Assembly: GCA_009594995.1 (NCBI GenBank) | Contig: VOPR01000015.1 | Span: forward strand, 62,001-126,000 | Length of the DNA stretch: 64,000 nt | Reading direction: 5' to 3' | Source: Nitrospira sp. | GTDB lineage: Bacteria > Nitrospirota > Nitrospiria > Nitrospirales > Nitrospiraceae | Shown here: piece by piece, positions 44,250 through 53,518 of the stretch | Numbering within the stretch: the first letter of the stretch is position 1 | Layout of the letters: the number at the start of each line of letters is the position of its first letter | Made by a program: the position numbers and the translations under genes | The notes under the pieces: generated by a model | Database searches by the model: none | Seen by the model: the letters and a program-made list of their open reading frames with translations, nothing else | What the model was told of the DNA's origin: nothing

Positions 44250-46355
44250 CTACCGTCCGAACAATCCCTTGAGGAGATCCTTGCCCTGCTGCTTCAGGTC
44301 TTCCGGCTTGGCGTTGCCCTTCAAAAGATCACCCACCGCGCCTTTGACCTTTTCCTTCACCTGGTCCTGCACTTTGCCTGCGAACATTTTTGTGTCGAGG
44401 CCATAGGACGGTGCTTTCAGGCTGCCGGTGATGATGAGCGGCAGCGACAGACGTCCTCCCGTCAGCGCCACTCTGGCGATGGGAGACCCGGCTGCAATCT
44501 TTTGGCTCAAGGCCTGAGACAGGTGTAAGTTCAGCTTCATATTCAACGACTGATCGAGCCCGATCGTGCCGCCGCCGGTCGCTTGAAAATCGTGGCTGTC
44601 CATCAGCAGCCGTTGCACGCCGACCAGGCCCTGTTTAATCGCGAAGTCGCTTTCGATGGTGGAGAATGCCGTGGCTTTCACATTTTCCAATGACACCCCG
44701 ACCACCTTGAGCAACACCGACGCCTGCTGCAGCAAATTGATCCCTTCGATGGTTCCTTCCCTCACCGCCACGTGCCCCGTTCCCGCGAGCGCCTTGACGA
44801 GGTCCGGCTGAGTAAACCCGCGCCCGGTTACGGCCAGCTCGGCATTGGCTGTGCCGCTCATGGATACCTGTTCTGTACCAACAGCCTGAAGCGCCGGTCC
44901 GACCTGGAGGCCTTGCAGTGACAGGGTGCTGCTGAAGGGTGGGGCGGCGGTTCCCAGGCCAAGCGTGCCCTGTGTGCGCAGGAAGCCTCCGAAAATCTGG
45001 AGTGTAAGGTTGGTGAGCCGTGCCTCCTGCCCCTTCATTTCGGCTGCCGCCTGCAGATCTTTGATCTCCACAGGCTTCTTCAGCGGCAACGCAACGGGCA
45101 GGTCGGCGGTATTCACGAGTTTCGAGTTGGCGGTGATTTTTGCCAATCCGCCCAGGACCGACCCCTTTACCTCGACTCGTGAGCTCCCCAAGGCGACGGT
45201 CAGGCCCAGGTTCGGGATTTCTGCCAGTTCAAGTGGGGCGACTCCTTCTTTGGGCGGATATTTGGCCCGGACGTTCACATGCACGTCCTTCAGTTCGAAC
45301 GGTTTGGCCAAAGGAATGGCAACCGGAAGATCCGAGGAATTGATACTGGCCGACGCAGCGGTGAGATTGGCCAGGCCCTTCGCCGCTGTGCCCTTCACAT
45401 TGATGGCCGATCCGCCCATGACCAGAGTCAGCCCCAGATCGGTCAGGTCCACTTGGTTGGCCGGAGGGGTGTCAGGCGGGGCCGGGTACAAAGCATGGAG
45501 CGTCAGGTGGAGATCCTTGATCTGGACAGGTTTTGTCAGGGGCAACGCAACGGGCAGGTCGGCCGTATCGATCTGCAACGCATTGATGGTCGCATCCAGG
45601 TTCCCGCCGACCGCGCGACCCTTCAGTCCCACAGCCACCTTGCCAAGCCCGAGGTTGAACGTGAACGATTTCACATCCAAGGTTTCAACGAGTGGTCCGA
45701 ACGTCCCATCAAGGCGTACGGGGAGGTTATAGGGCTGAACGGTTGCGCCCACGTGTACGGTGGGACTGTCGCCGAGATGGACCGACGTGAGCAAAAATTC
45801 GAGGTTGTTGACGGTGTACTCGGTCGGCTTCGGGGTGGACTCGTCGCGATACGTCAATTTCCCCCCGTCTATTGAAACCCGGTCAACGGCAAAGAGCGCC
45901 AGCGCTTGAAGCGGACTCCCGGTCGGCTGTCCAGGCTCGGATTTCGAGGGAGCGGACGGAGCGGCCGTTTTGGCCCCGATGGTGGACACATTCAGTTGCC
46001 CCTGCGAGTTTTTCAGGACCGTGATGACCGGATCGCGCAAGGTGATCTCTTCCACGTCAACCTTGCCTTTCAACAGCGGCAGGAGCTTCACCCCCACATC
46101 CAGTGACGAGAGGGAGGCGAAGGGGCCTGAGCGGAACGCCGGATCATCCTGGACGACGAAGCCGCCGACCCGCGCACCGATGCGCGGCCAGATCGTCAGG
46201 CGGATATCCTGCAGTTCGACTTTCCGGTTCAGCGCGTCCTCGATCAAGGGGCGGTAGCGGTCCTGGTACTTGTTCAAATCGATGAGGAATGGCAACGCGA
46301 GGATCAGGATCATGAGTAACAGGAGCACGACACCGATCCCGACCAGGATTTTCAT
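44250..46355 (-). CDS. AsmA-family envelope protein with three internal repeats
   Basis: The start at 46355 has GGAGG about 8 bases upstream, giving 701 residues; the frame extends to 46991 but that part is the shadow of tRNA-Ser and SRP RNA. An N-terminal membrane anchor (KILVGIGVVLLLLMILILALPFL) is followed by the AsmA N-domain and the AsmA_2 C-terminal domain. Three consecutive units of 75-90 residues (about 320-560) each begin with ADLPVALPL.KP..IKDL or close variants. AsmA proteins are periplasmic and relate to outer-membrane lipid transport. Confidence 0.85.
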   Translation of the reverse strand: MKILVGIGVVLLLLMILILALPFLIDLNKYQDRYRPLIEDALNRKVELQDIRLTIWPRIGARVGGFVVQDDPAFRSGPFASLSSLDVGVKLLPLLKGKVDVEEITLRDPVITVLKNSQGQLNVSTIGAKTAAPSAPSKSEPGQPTGSPLQALALFAVDRVSIDGGKLTYRDESTPKPTEYTVNNLEFLLTSVHLGDSPTVHVGATVQPYNLPVRLDGTFGPLVETLDVKSFTFNLGLGKVAVGLKGRAVGGNLDATINALQIDTADLPVALPLTKPVQIKDLHLTLHALYPAPPDTPPANQVDLTDLGLTLVMGGSAINVKGTAAKGLANLTAASASINSSDLPVAIPLAKPFELKDVHVNVRAKYPPKEGVAPLELAEIPNLGLTVALGSSRVEVKGSVLGGLAKITANSKLVNTADLPVALPLKKPVEIKDLQAAAEMKGQEARLTNLTLQIFGGFLRTQGTLGLGTAAPPFSSTLSLQGLQVGPALQAVGTEQVSMSGTANAELAVTGRGFTQPDLVKALAGTGHVAVREGTIEGINLLQQASVLLKVVGVSLENVKATAFSTIESDFAIKQGLVGVQRLLMDSHDFQATGGGTIGLDQSLNMKLNLHLSQALSQKIAAGSPIARVALTGGRLSLPLIITGSLKAPSYGLDTKMFAGKVQDQVKEKVKGAVGDLLKGNAKPEDLKQQGKDLLKGLFGR

Positions 46356-46581
46356 CACACACCTCCGCTGAAATTGTCCCGCAGTATAGGAATGCGCGCG
46401 GGAGTGGTCAATGGTGGCTGATTCAGGCAGGCCGTCGCACGTCGTGCGTTCGTATGGCCCTGCCGGCCTGCAGACCGAGGTCGCCCCGGGCCAGAGTGAA
46501 TCGATGGGTACAGGCCCCGCCTTACCTTGCCGCCCACAGACCTGCGTGATAAGATGCCACCCCTTGAAGTCGTCCGATCGC

Positions 46582-46671
<90 letters not shown>

Positions 46672-46777
46672 TCATTGAAGTCGTGTTGCGTCAGGCGTGA
46701 AATGTACCTGGTCTGATTGGGTGAGCCGTTTACTGCTCGCCCCTCACCGGTCGCCCCTGCCGTCCCACGAAACCCTC

Positions 46778-46878
46778 GGGGCCGGGCCCTGTGCAACAGA
46801 ACCCTGTGAACCCCGCCAGGTCCGGAAGGAAGCAACGGTAAGCGGTTCGTTCTGTGTGCCGCAGGATCACCTGGCCCC
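46778..46878 (+). ncRNA. ffs: Signal recognition particle RNA, small bacterial type (4.5S)
   Basis: The region holds the conserved SRP domain IV tip: CCAGGTCCGGAAGGAAGCA with the GGAA tetraloop and the asymmetric loop AGCA/CAGG. Long pairing arms start with GGGGCCGGGCCCTGTG and close near CACCTGGCCCC. The length of about 100 bases is that of the 4.5S form, without an Alu domain. It lies 92 bases upstream of dnaX, a common gene neighbourhood. Exact ends are uncertain by a few bases. Confidence 0.93.
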
Positions 46879-46969
46879 ACTTTCATTAATGACGTCTCTC
46901 GTGACGCGTCATTCGTGAAGCGTCCGTATGCACGGACGGAATCCGATTCACGAGGAATGATCCAGCCCC

Positions 46970-48841
46970 ATGGACTATCAAGTCTCCGCAAGAAAATACC
47001 GGCCCGGAACCTTTGACGATGTCATCGGGCAGTCGCACGTCGTGCAGACGCTGATGAATTCGATCGCAACGAAGCGGATCGCCCATGCGTTTCTGTTCTC
47101 CGGCACACGCGGTGTCGGGAAAACGACGGTCGCACGAATCCTGGCGAAAGCGCTCAATTGTGAACAGGGGCCGACGGGGACGCCCTGTAACACCTGCGTC
47201 AATTGTCAGGAGATTACGCAGGGGACCTCGGTGGACGTGGTCGAAATCGACGGCGCCTCGAACACCAGCGTGGACGATGTGCGCGAAATTCGCGAGAACG
47301 TCAAGTTTACGCCGTTCAGGGGCCAGTACCGGGTGTACATCATCGACGAAGTGCACATGCTCTCCAATTCGGCGTTCAATGCGCTGCTGAAAACGCTGGA
47401 AGAACCTCCGTCTCATGTGGTGTTCATCTTCGCGACGACGGAAATTCATAAGATTCCCGCGACGATTCTCTCGCGGTGCCAGCATTACAACTTTCGCCGG
47501 ATCTCAAAGGCGGAAATCGTGCAGCGGCTGCGGCATGTGGCCGATCAGGACGGCCTGGTCATCGAAGACCGCAGCTTGATGGCCCTGGCGCGTGCCAGCG
47601 AAGGCAGCATGCGTGACGGGCTGAGTCTGCTGGACCAGGTGATCGCGTTCGGCGGCAAGACGATTCGCCACCAGGATCTTGAAACCCTGCTCGGCGCGGT
47701 GCCGCAGGAACGGGTGCGGGCGATGGTCGAGGCGGTGATCGAGCAGCACAGCGCGAAGGCTCTGCAGGTCATCGCCGGGTTGTTGGATCAGGGGCATGAT
47801 CTGCGCGCGTACTGCGCCGATCTGGTGGAATATGTGCGGAATATGTTGGTCGCAGCTGTGGTGCCGGCAAGCTCGGAGTTGCGGGGACTCGTCGAGGCAA
47901 CCGATGAAGATTTGGCGCAGCTGGCGCGTGATGCGGAACGGTTCACGATTGAGCAACTCCAGGAGCTCTTTCGGATATGGGCGTCAGCGGAAGATAGCTT
48001 GCGTGCGAGCGCTCACCCGCGGTTTGTCCTGGAAACGGCGGCTGTTCGCGCCACTCGTTTGCTGCGTGCTTCCGATGGTCAGCCCGCATCAGCGGGGCTG
48101 AGTACCAAGCCGGCCAACACGGTGGCGGATCGAGGAACGACGACCCGTGCACCGTCGTCACCCTTGGAGAGGACGACCCCGTCAGGCTCGACGAAAAGCG
48201 AGAGCGCAAAAATCAGTCAGGAGTCTGCGAAAAAGATGCCTGCTTCGAGCGCAAGCGGGGCGGCTCCAGCGGCGCCATCGGTTGCCCGGCCTCGTGAATC
48301 AGCCGTTCCTCCTGTTCAGTCTCCGGCTTCTCAACCACCGAGTTCTGTACCCGCGAAGGGTTCGTCTGAGCCGATTCATCAGGTATCTGAGTCGGCGGCC
48401 CTCCCGACTGGTTCGTCAGCAACGGTAAATTGGGAGGAGTTTCAGGAGGCGGTTTCTGCGAATCATCCCAATATCGCGCCGTTCCTCGAAATGGGTCGCC
48501 TGGTGAAGGTTGAGAAAGGATTGGTCACGTTGGGGTTTGCCAAGCAGGCGACGGTGGCGCGGTCGATGTTGGAGAAGGAAGACAATCTTCGGGCCCTGGC
48601 GGCCTTGGGAGAGCGTCTATATGGGAGTGCGTTGCGCATTCGAATCATCGAGGTGGCGGAGCAGGATCCGGAGGCCGCCCCCACGATGAAGGAGCTGCGG
48701 GTTGCGAAGGAGCAGGAACAGCGTTTGATCCTCACGCAACAGGCGAAGGCGCATCCCCTGGTTAAACAAGCTCTGGAGATGTTCGGCGGAGAGTTGGCGG
48801 ACGTTCGCACGACGGCTCCGGCACAGGAGGTACAGGAATGA
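46970..48841 (+). CDS. dnaX: DNA polymerase III subunit gamma/tau (DnaX)
   Basis: DnaX is the ATPase of the clamp loader and, as tau, links it to the polymerase. The 623-residue protein has Walker A GTRGVGKTT near residue 45, four zinc cysteines (CEQ..CNTCVNCQ) at about 64-79, and the sensor motif SRCQHYNFRRI. The DnaX domain III ends near 365. A Ser/Pro-rich linker (about 365-480) separates it from a C-terminal tau domain. A frameshift site for gamma was not looked for. ybaB overlaps the stop by 4 bases. Confidence 0.96.
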   Translation: MDYQVSARKYRPGTFDDVIGQSHVVQTLMNSIATKRIAHAFLFSGTRGVGKTTVARILAKALNCEQGPTGTPCNTCVNCQEITQGTSVDVVEIDGASNTSVDDVREIRENVKFTPFRGQYRVYIIDEVHMLSNSAFNALLKTLEEPPSHVVFIFATTEIHKIPATILSRCQHYNFRRISKAEIVQRLRHVADQDGLVIEDRSLMALARASEGSMRDGLSLLDQVIAFGGKTIRHQDLETLLGAVPQERVRAMVEAVIEQHSAKALQVIAGLLDQGHDLRAYCADLVEYVRNMLVAAVVPASSELRGLVEATDEDLAQLARDAERFTIEQLQELFRIWASAEDSLRASAHPRFVLETAAVRATRLLRASDGQPASAGLSTKPANTVADRGTTTRAPSSPLERTTPSGSTKSESAKISQESAKKMPASSASGAAPAAPSVARPRESAVPPVQSPASQPPSSVPAKGSSEPIHQVSESAALPTGSSATVNWEEFQEAVSANHPNIAPFLEMGRLVKVEKGLVTLGFAKQATVARSMLEKEDNLRALAALGERLYGSALRIRIIEVAEQDPEAAPTMKELRVAKEQEQRLILTQQAKAHPLVKQALEMFGGELADVRTTAPAQEVQE

Positions 48842-49161
48842 AGAGTCCATTTGGCAACATGTCCAACATTTTGAAGCAAGCGCAGGCCATGCAGGAACAG
48901 ATGGCCCGCGTGCAGGAACAGGCCGCGACCAAGACGGTATCAGGGACGGCGGGTGGCGGGATTGTGACCGTGACTGTGAATGGCGCCATGGATCTGTTGA
49001 GTGTGAAGATCGATCCGGAAGTGGTGAAGGCCGGCGACGTGGAAATGTTGCAAGATCTGGTGGTTGCGGCCGGCAACGATGCGTTGAAAAAGTCACGCGA
49101 GATGATGGCAGAGGAGATGAAGGCTGTGACGGGCGGAATGAAAATCCCCGGCCTCTTCTGA
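48838..49161 (+). CDS. ybaB: YbaB/EbfC nucleoid-associated protein
   Basis: This dimeric DNA-binding protein of 107 residues begins FGNMSNILKQAQAMQEQMARV and contains VTVNGAMDLLSVKIDPEVV and LQDLVVAAGNDALKKS, the family hallmarks. It lies between dnaX (4-base ATGA overlap) and recR, the conserved dnaX-ybaB-recR order. Length is normal. Confidence 0.95.
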   Translation: MKSPFGNMSNILKQAQAMQEQMARVQEQAATKTVSGTAGGGIVTVTVNGAMDLLSVKIDPEVVKAGDVEMLQDLVVAAGNDALKKSREMMAEEMKAVTGGMKIPGLF

Positions 49162-49237
49162 TACCGTCGGTATCCTCGTTCTGCGGCGGTAGGGCTTTTG
49201 TCCTTCTGTGTGGTTATCCTGGATATGAAGATGCACC

Positions 49238-49840
49238 ATGAGTGTTGATCAACAGGGATTGTTGGCGAAACTGGTCCGTGAGTTGGTGCGGTTGCCCGGG
49301 ATCGGTCAGAAAAGCGCGCAGCGGTTGGCGTTCCATCTTCTGAAAGCGGAACGGGAAGATGCCATGCGGTTGGCCGACGCGATTCAGGCCGTCAAGGACG
49401 GGCTGTCGTTTTGCCGCCAATGTCGCAATATTGCCGAAGGCGAGCTCTGTGAATTCTGCCGAGACCCGAAGCGGGATCGCAGCAAAATTCTGGTGGTCGA
49501 GGAGCCGAGCACGTTATATGCGGTCGAACGTGCCGGTGGGTATCGAGGCCTGTACCACGTGCTGCTGGGGGTTCTGTCGCCACTCGATGGTGTCGGCCCA
49601 TCGGATATTCGAGCCGAGGAACTGCTGGATCGAGTCAAGGCCGGGGGGGTGGAGGAAGTGATTGTTGCCACCAATCCCACGATCGAAGGTGAAGCGACGG
49701 CGATCTATTTGACTCGGCTGCTGAAGCCGCACCATGTCCGGGTTTCCCGTATCGCTTACGGAATTCCTGTCGGAATGGATATCGAATATGCCGATGAGGT
49801 CACGCTGGTGAAATCGATCGAAGGCAGACGAGATCTGTAA
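49238..49840 (+). CDS. recR: Recombination mediator RecR
   Basis: RecR acts with RecF/RecO to load RecA at gaps. The 200-residue protein has the helix-hairpin-helix LVRLPGIGQKSAQRLAFHLL, a C4 zinc finger (FCRQCRNIAEGELCEFCRDP) and the Toprim domain (ILVVEEPSTLYAVERA and ATNPTIEGEATAIYL). It is third in the dnaX-ybaB-recR group. Confidence 0.97.
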   Translation: MSVDQQGLLAKLVRELVRLPGIGQKSAQRLAFHLLKAEREDAMRLADAIQAVKDGLSFCRQCRNIAEGELCEFCRDPKRDRSKILVVEEPSTLYAVERAGGYRGLYHVLLGVLSPLDGVGPSDIRAEELLDRVKAGGVEEVIVATNPTIEGEATAIYLTRLLKPHHVRVSRIAYGIPVGMDIEYADEVTLVKSIEGRRDL

Positions 49841-50000
49841 CAAGCCTGTTTCGGTTCTGGGGCAGTCTGAAAGTGGCAAGCTCGGCCATGGCCGGTCCGT
49901 GACAGGAGGAATCGATTGACCCCTCTGATTTGTGACTGTTATAGTCGAAATTCGTTGTAGGGTCTGGAGACGATACCGGCATCAGTGTACCGAGTATTCG

Positions 50001-50408
50001 ATGAAGACTTCGGCGAAAAAACCCACCACCGGTCGAAAAAAGTCTGTGAAGGCAAACGGGGTCAAGTATCCCGATATTCTGCACGACCTTGAAGGGCAAC
50101 GCGCCGCGATTTTAGCGGAAGCCGGAGTGGTGCTGACGAATCCAACCGGCCTGGAAGTCTTTCCGGACGTGAGTGATCAAGCGTCTGCCGAAGCCGACCA
50201 GCATTTCTCCTTTCGCATTCGTGAGCGGGAGCGCAAACTTCTCAAGAAAATAGACGAAGCCCTCGGTCGATTCGCGACACAGACCTACGGCATTTGCGAA
50301 GGTTGCCAGGGCGACATTCCCTATAAACGTCTGAAGGCTCGTCCGGTCACGACCTTATGCATCGAGTGTAAGACCAGTCAGGAAGAAGCAGAGAAGTCCC
50401 CTCGCTGA
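50001..50408 (+). CDS. DksA/TraR-family zinc-finger protein
   Basis: The start at 50001 gives 135 residues; the frame opens at 49932 with no support. The N-terminal part is basic (KTSAKKPTTGRKKS). A coiled coil spans about residues 30-90. The C4 zinc finger is YGICEGCQGDIPYKRL then TLCIECK. DksA proteins bind the RNA polymerase secondary channel and adjust transcription with ppGpp. Here the acidic tip is not in the usual DxxDxA form as far as I can see, so the regulatory role is uncertain. Confidence 0.85.
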   Translation: MKTSAKKPTTGRKKSVKANGVKYPDILHDLEGQRAAILAEAGVVLTNPTGLEVFPDVSDQASAEADQHFSFRIRERERKLLKKIDEALGRFATQTYGICEGCQGDIPYKRLKARPVTTLCIECKTSQEEAEKSPR

Positions 50409-50479
50409 GTCAGCCCTTTTCCCTCACATTGTTCGTCATGCCTGGCGCCAGTCGCTGACAGAGAGATTTTGTCTCACCG

Positions 50480-51625
50480 TTACTGGTGCTTGAGTGCCTG
50501 CACTCGTTTCTGTGCGAGGGCGGATCGGTCTGCTTCTTCGGGGATCCCTTCTGTCAGGGCGAGATACGTCTCGAACTCAGTAATCGCTCGTTTGGGGTTG
50601 GCGTCCGCAATGGCGTCAGCGAGGTTGAAACGTGCGATGGCGTAGTTGGGTCGCAGTAATATAGCCTTTTCGAATGAGGCCAAGGCGTTTTTCTTATCAC
50701 CCAGTTTCCCGTACACGGCACCAAGATTGTTGACGACTTCCGGGGAATTGGGGCGTAGTGCCAAGGACGCGAGGAGTTCAGTCTTGGCCTTTTCCAGGTT
50801 ACCGGCGGCTTCCCAGGAGACGCCGAGCCGGTGATGGAGTTCTGCCTGCCAGACCTTATTGGTGAACCCTGAGGCGCTTGCCTTTTGATAGGCGTCGAGG
50901 GCGATGGTCTGGTTCTTGGTGCCGCAGTAGGCGAGCTGGGCGGTTTGGCCACGTGCGAACTGCTGTAGCGACGCAAAGGGCTCCTTGTCTTCCGCTCCCT
51001 GCGTGTCGAGGTGTTGCCCTCCACGCTGCTGCGCCGTATCCCGCAGGCGATCGAGAAACTCCTTACGATAGGGAGAGAACAATTTGACGTAGGGATCGAC
51101 CGTAAAGGACGCGGCCAGGAGTTTTGGAGCGGTTCGGTCTCCCAGGACAAGGTAACGCGTCGTGGTTTTTTCATCACCCGTATCGTAGAGAGTGCTGGAG
51201 GCCATATTTTGACGATCGGCTATCTGTGCCACGGTCAAGTAGAACTCCAGGCTCGGCTTTAGCCGGGAGAGTGTGTAGCGCAGCGTTTTATAGGGGGCAA
51301 GATCGAGTCCGGAACGAAACACAAATAACGTTCCGACCAATGTCCCGTCTTCGTCGAAGAAGTACGATTCTTCCCCTTTGGAGAGGCTCTGTTCAGGCGA
51401 AAGACGAACTTCTTGGCCGCTGCCCCAGGCCTCAGTATGAGGCGCAATTCCAGGGTGTTTGTCCAGGAATACCTGGCGGGTGTCGCAGAGCTTCGTGGAT
51501 TTCAGTAGGTCGAGATCGCTTTCTGAAGGAGGGAGCGGCGCGCGGGGTGGCGGTGGCGTTTCACATCCAGCCCACAGGGTGCAGGCGGCGAACAGTGCGG
51601 ATGGCAGTAAGAGCCGACGAGACAT
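50480..51625 (-). CDS. TPR-containing lipoprotein
   Basis: The 381-residue protein has a lipobox at LWAGC (cysteine at residue 20). The N-terminal half (25-210) is a domain I do not recognise. The C-terminal half holds about four tetratricopeptide repeats (HHRLGVSWEAAGNLEKAKTE, VVNNLGAVYGKLGDKKNALA, IARFNLADAIADANPKRAIT). TPRs mediate protein contacts. It should be a periplasm-facing lipoprotein. It lies upstream of another small lipoprotein gene, with 146 bases between the two. Confidence 0.75.
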   Translation of the reverse strand: MSRRLLLPSALFAACTLWAGCETPPPPRAPLPPSESDLDLLKSTKLCDTRQVFLDKHPGIAPHTEAWGSGQEVRLSPEQSLSKGEESYFFDEDGTLVGTLFVFRSGLDLAPYKTLRYTLSRLKPSLEFYLTVAQIADRQNMASSTLYDTGDEKTTTRYLVLGDRTAPKLLAASFTVDPYVKLFSPYRKEFLDRLRDTAQQRGGQHLDTQGAEDKEPFASLQQFARGQTAQLAYCGTKNQTIALDAYQKASASGFTNKVWQAELHHRLGVSWEAAGNLEKAKTELLASLALRPNSPEVVNNLGAVYGKLGDKKNALASFEKAILLRPNYAIARFNLADAIADANPKRAITEFETYLALTEGIPEEADRSALAQKRVQALKHQ

Positions 51626-51771
51626 GCCCCGATTCGATGCCTCAGTTCAGTGCGGCAGACACCGGAAAGCAAGAGCATACCTGAACGGCAGCGCAGATGC
51701 GACAGGGGGTGGGAGGGGACGCTTCCCCTCGCCACCGGGAGAGGTCCCGGCCGGCGAGGTTTCGAGCAGGC

Positions 51772-52101
51772 TTACCGACGCTGTGAGTCGATCATGGCGT
51801 CTTCGGCTGTGTATCCGAAGATGTACGGCGCATGTCTCGCAACGGCATAGAGTGGCCGATTCACGGTGTAGTCCACGAGGTGACCGACCGGGTGGAGCAC
51901 AAAGCCCAGCCATCGGTAAGGATTGTCGTTCGCCTGTGAGGCGGCCATGGGATCGGAATAGACCAACGAGGTACTGTCCATCGCGCTATAGATGCTGAGC
52001 GGCGCGTTGTAGTTCTGGTCCTGCGTCGCCATCTGATTGGTGGTGGAGCAGCCCGTGGTCAGAAGCAGTCCCAACATGATTGTGGCCAAAGTCCCGCGCA
52101 T
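51772..52101 (-). CDS. Small hypothetical lipoprotein
   Basis: The 109-residue protein has a signal peptide and lipobox LLTTGC (cysteine at residue 18). The mature part has a segment NPYRWLGFVLHPVGHLVDYTV and RHAPYIFGYTAED, which could lie against the membrane. I know no function. It is the last chromosomal gene before the left end of the integrated element. Confidence 0.7.
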   Translation of the reverse strand: MRGTLATIMLGLLLTTGCSTTNQMATQDQNYNAPLSIYSAMDSTSLVYSDPMAASQANDNPYRWLGFVLHPVGHLVDYTVNRPLYAVARHAPYIFGYTAEDAMIDSQRR

Positions 52102-52284
52102 ACCGTGCCTCTCTTTCTTCTATCGGAACATTCGAGGAGACGAAGTCTGTTCCTTGTGAGAAAAGTCTAGCGCAGGGTCCTGATTCTGTCCAGTCGAGGG
52201 AGCGCCTCCGCGGCTCTTCCTGGAAAGCGAGACAAATTCAGAGGTTGCGGGTTTGACGAGGGATTGGAATCGTACAGGTTCGGA

Positions 52285-52331
52285 TGGTGGGCGATACAGG
52301 TATCGAACCTGTGGCCTCTTCCGTGTGAAGG
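52285..52331. repeat. Left attachment repeat (attL), 3' fragment of tRNA-Val
   Basis: The 47 bases repeat exactly the 3' half of tRNA-Val(CAC) from the CCA end to the anticodon loop. The match ends at 52331, where the sequence continues into unrelated bases. This is the displaced original tRNA end. Confidence 0.9.
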
Positions 52332-52533
52332 TGAAAAGCTAGATTTTTGAATTGCTCGCTGTTGCAACGGTTTCCCCACAAAACCGTTACATGTCATGTG
52401 GTTAAGAGCTTTATATAGCTTATAATAGCTCCATTGCGTTTTGAGGTTTTAGATGGTTTCTGGCACAAAATTGACCACAGGGTGATTACCTATATGAAAT
52501 GCATATATCAGACACCCACGGGAGGAGCGGGTT

Positions 52534-53214
52534 ATGATTGGGACTAAGTGGATTGTGAGAGTTGGAGTCCTGGGTTTCGCGCTGTCTTCGTGTGCTCCCA
52601 CTCCGTTGCCCTTGCACACCAGCGTGGATGCTTTGAATATGAGAAAGACCCCCCTGACTGCCACGCTAGTTATGCCTGAGGCCCTTAGGAACGCCACATC
52701 CCGGCAAGAGGTGTCGTGTGCCGGAACCTTCGATGTACCCATTGGAGCGGAACTGGAAAGGGGTATGACGCAAGCGTTGTCGCAGGTCTTTGAGTCGGTC
52801 GATGTGGCCGAGGACAAAAGCCAGGCAACGCGCAGTGATGTGCTCATTGAAATCGCCATTCCGCAACTGCAGGCCGAAGGACATTGCGCACTGCGAAGGA
52901 CCTTGTATGCCACCGGGCCCTTATATTTCTTATTTGTTATGTTTGATCCCTCGGATACCTATGAAGGACGTGCGGATCTCAGTGGGACCGTCACAGGCAG
53001 CGAGGGACAACGACTTCTCACCGAGACGTTCAAGTCGAAGGTACACACCAAAAGCACCATCACGACCGACCGTCTCAACAGGGCGTTTGCTGTCGAAACC
53101 GTGTTCCGTGAGTCGTTGATCGATACCATCCAGCAACTGATCCGCGGCCTTGCCAAGTCGTCGGAATTCCGTGAGTACGCCGACCGACGAAAGGCAAAAT
53201 CAGCTGAACGTTGA
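52534..53214 (+). CDS. Hypothetical lipoprotein in the element
   Basis: This 226-residue protein has a ribosome-binding site GGAGGAG before its ATG, and a lipobox ALSSC (cysteine at residue 20). The rest is a single soluble domain with a short hydrophobic stretch LYFLFVMF near residue 130 and a C-terminal helix-rich end. I know no family. It is the first gene inside the left end. Codon use looks like that of the host. Confidence 0.72.
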   Translation: MIGTKWIVRVGVLGFALSSCAPTPLPLHTSVDALNMRKTPLTATLVMPEALRNATSRQEVSCAGTFDVPIGAELERGMTQALSQVFESVDVAEDKSQATRSDVLIEIAIPQLQAEGHCALRRTLYATGPLYFLFVMFDPSDTYEGRADLSGTVTGSEGQRLLTETFKSKVHTKSTITTDRLNRAFAVETVFRESLIDTIQQLIRGLAKSSEFREYADRRKAKSAER

Positions 53215-53263
53215 TTGATGCGAGCATGGTATACTGCCTGCGGATACACTGGATGCGCTGCCG

Positions 53264-53518
53264 ATGAAAGCCGTGAAGTACACCAAAGAAGGCGTGGTGA
53301 TTCCCTCCTCATGGATGAAGGGGTGGGGAAAAGCCGTCGTGGCGCATCGCGACTCCGACATCCTGATCTTGGAGTCCCCGGCCAGAGCGGCGAGTCGCAA
53401 GAAGCTGGTCCGTATGGTCAGCAAGCTCCGCCGCGCCACCCGCGAACTGGGCGTCACCCCCGAACAGATTGCCGCTGAGGTTGCAGCGGTTCGGCGCGAG
53501 CGTGCGCGTCGTTCTTGA
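53264..53518 (+). CDS. Putative antitoxin (AbrB/MazE-like N-terminus)
   Basis: The 84-residue protein begins with a short beta segment reminiscent of swapped-hairpin AbrB-type DNA-binding proteins (KYTKEGVVIPSSWMKGW, then AVVAHRDSDILILES). A basic helical C-terminus follows (KKLVRMVSKLRRATREL, ending RRERARRS). It precedes and overlaps by 17 bases a PIN-domain gene, the layout of VapBC-type toxin-antitoxin pairs. The assignment is based on context and weak fold resemblance. Confidence 0.6.
   Translation: MKAVKYTKEGVVIPSSWMKGWGKAVVAHRDSDILILESPARAASRKKLVRMVSKLRRATRELGVTPEQIAAEVAAVRRERARRS

Noticed and set aside
52167..52397. Minus-strand frame across the left attachment site
   Set aside because: It covers the tRNA fragment and flanking non-coding sequence and has no domain.
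52458..52473. TGGCACAAAATTGACC as a sigma-54 promoter upstream of the element's first gene
   Set aside because: The spacing between TGGCAC and TTGA is one base too short for the consensus, and no enhancer-like sites are near.
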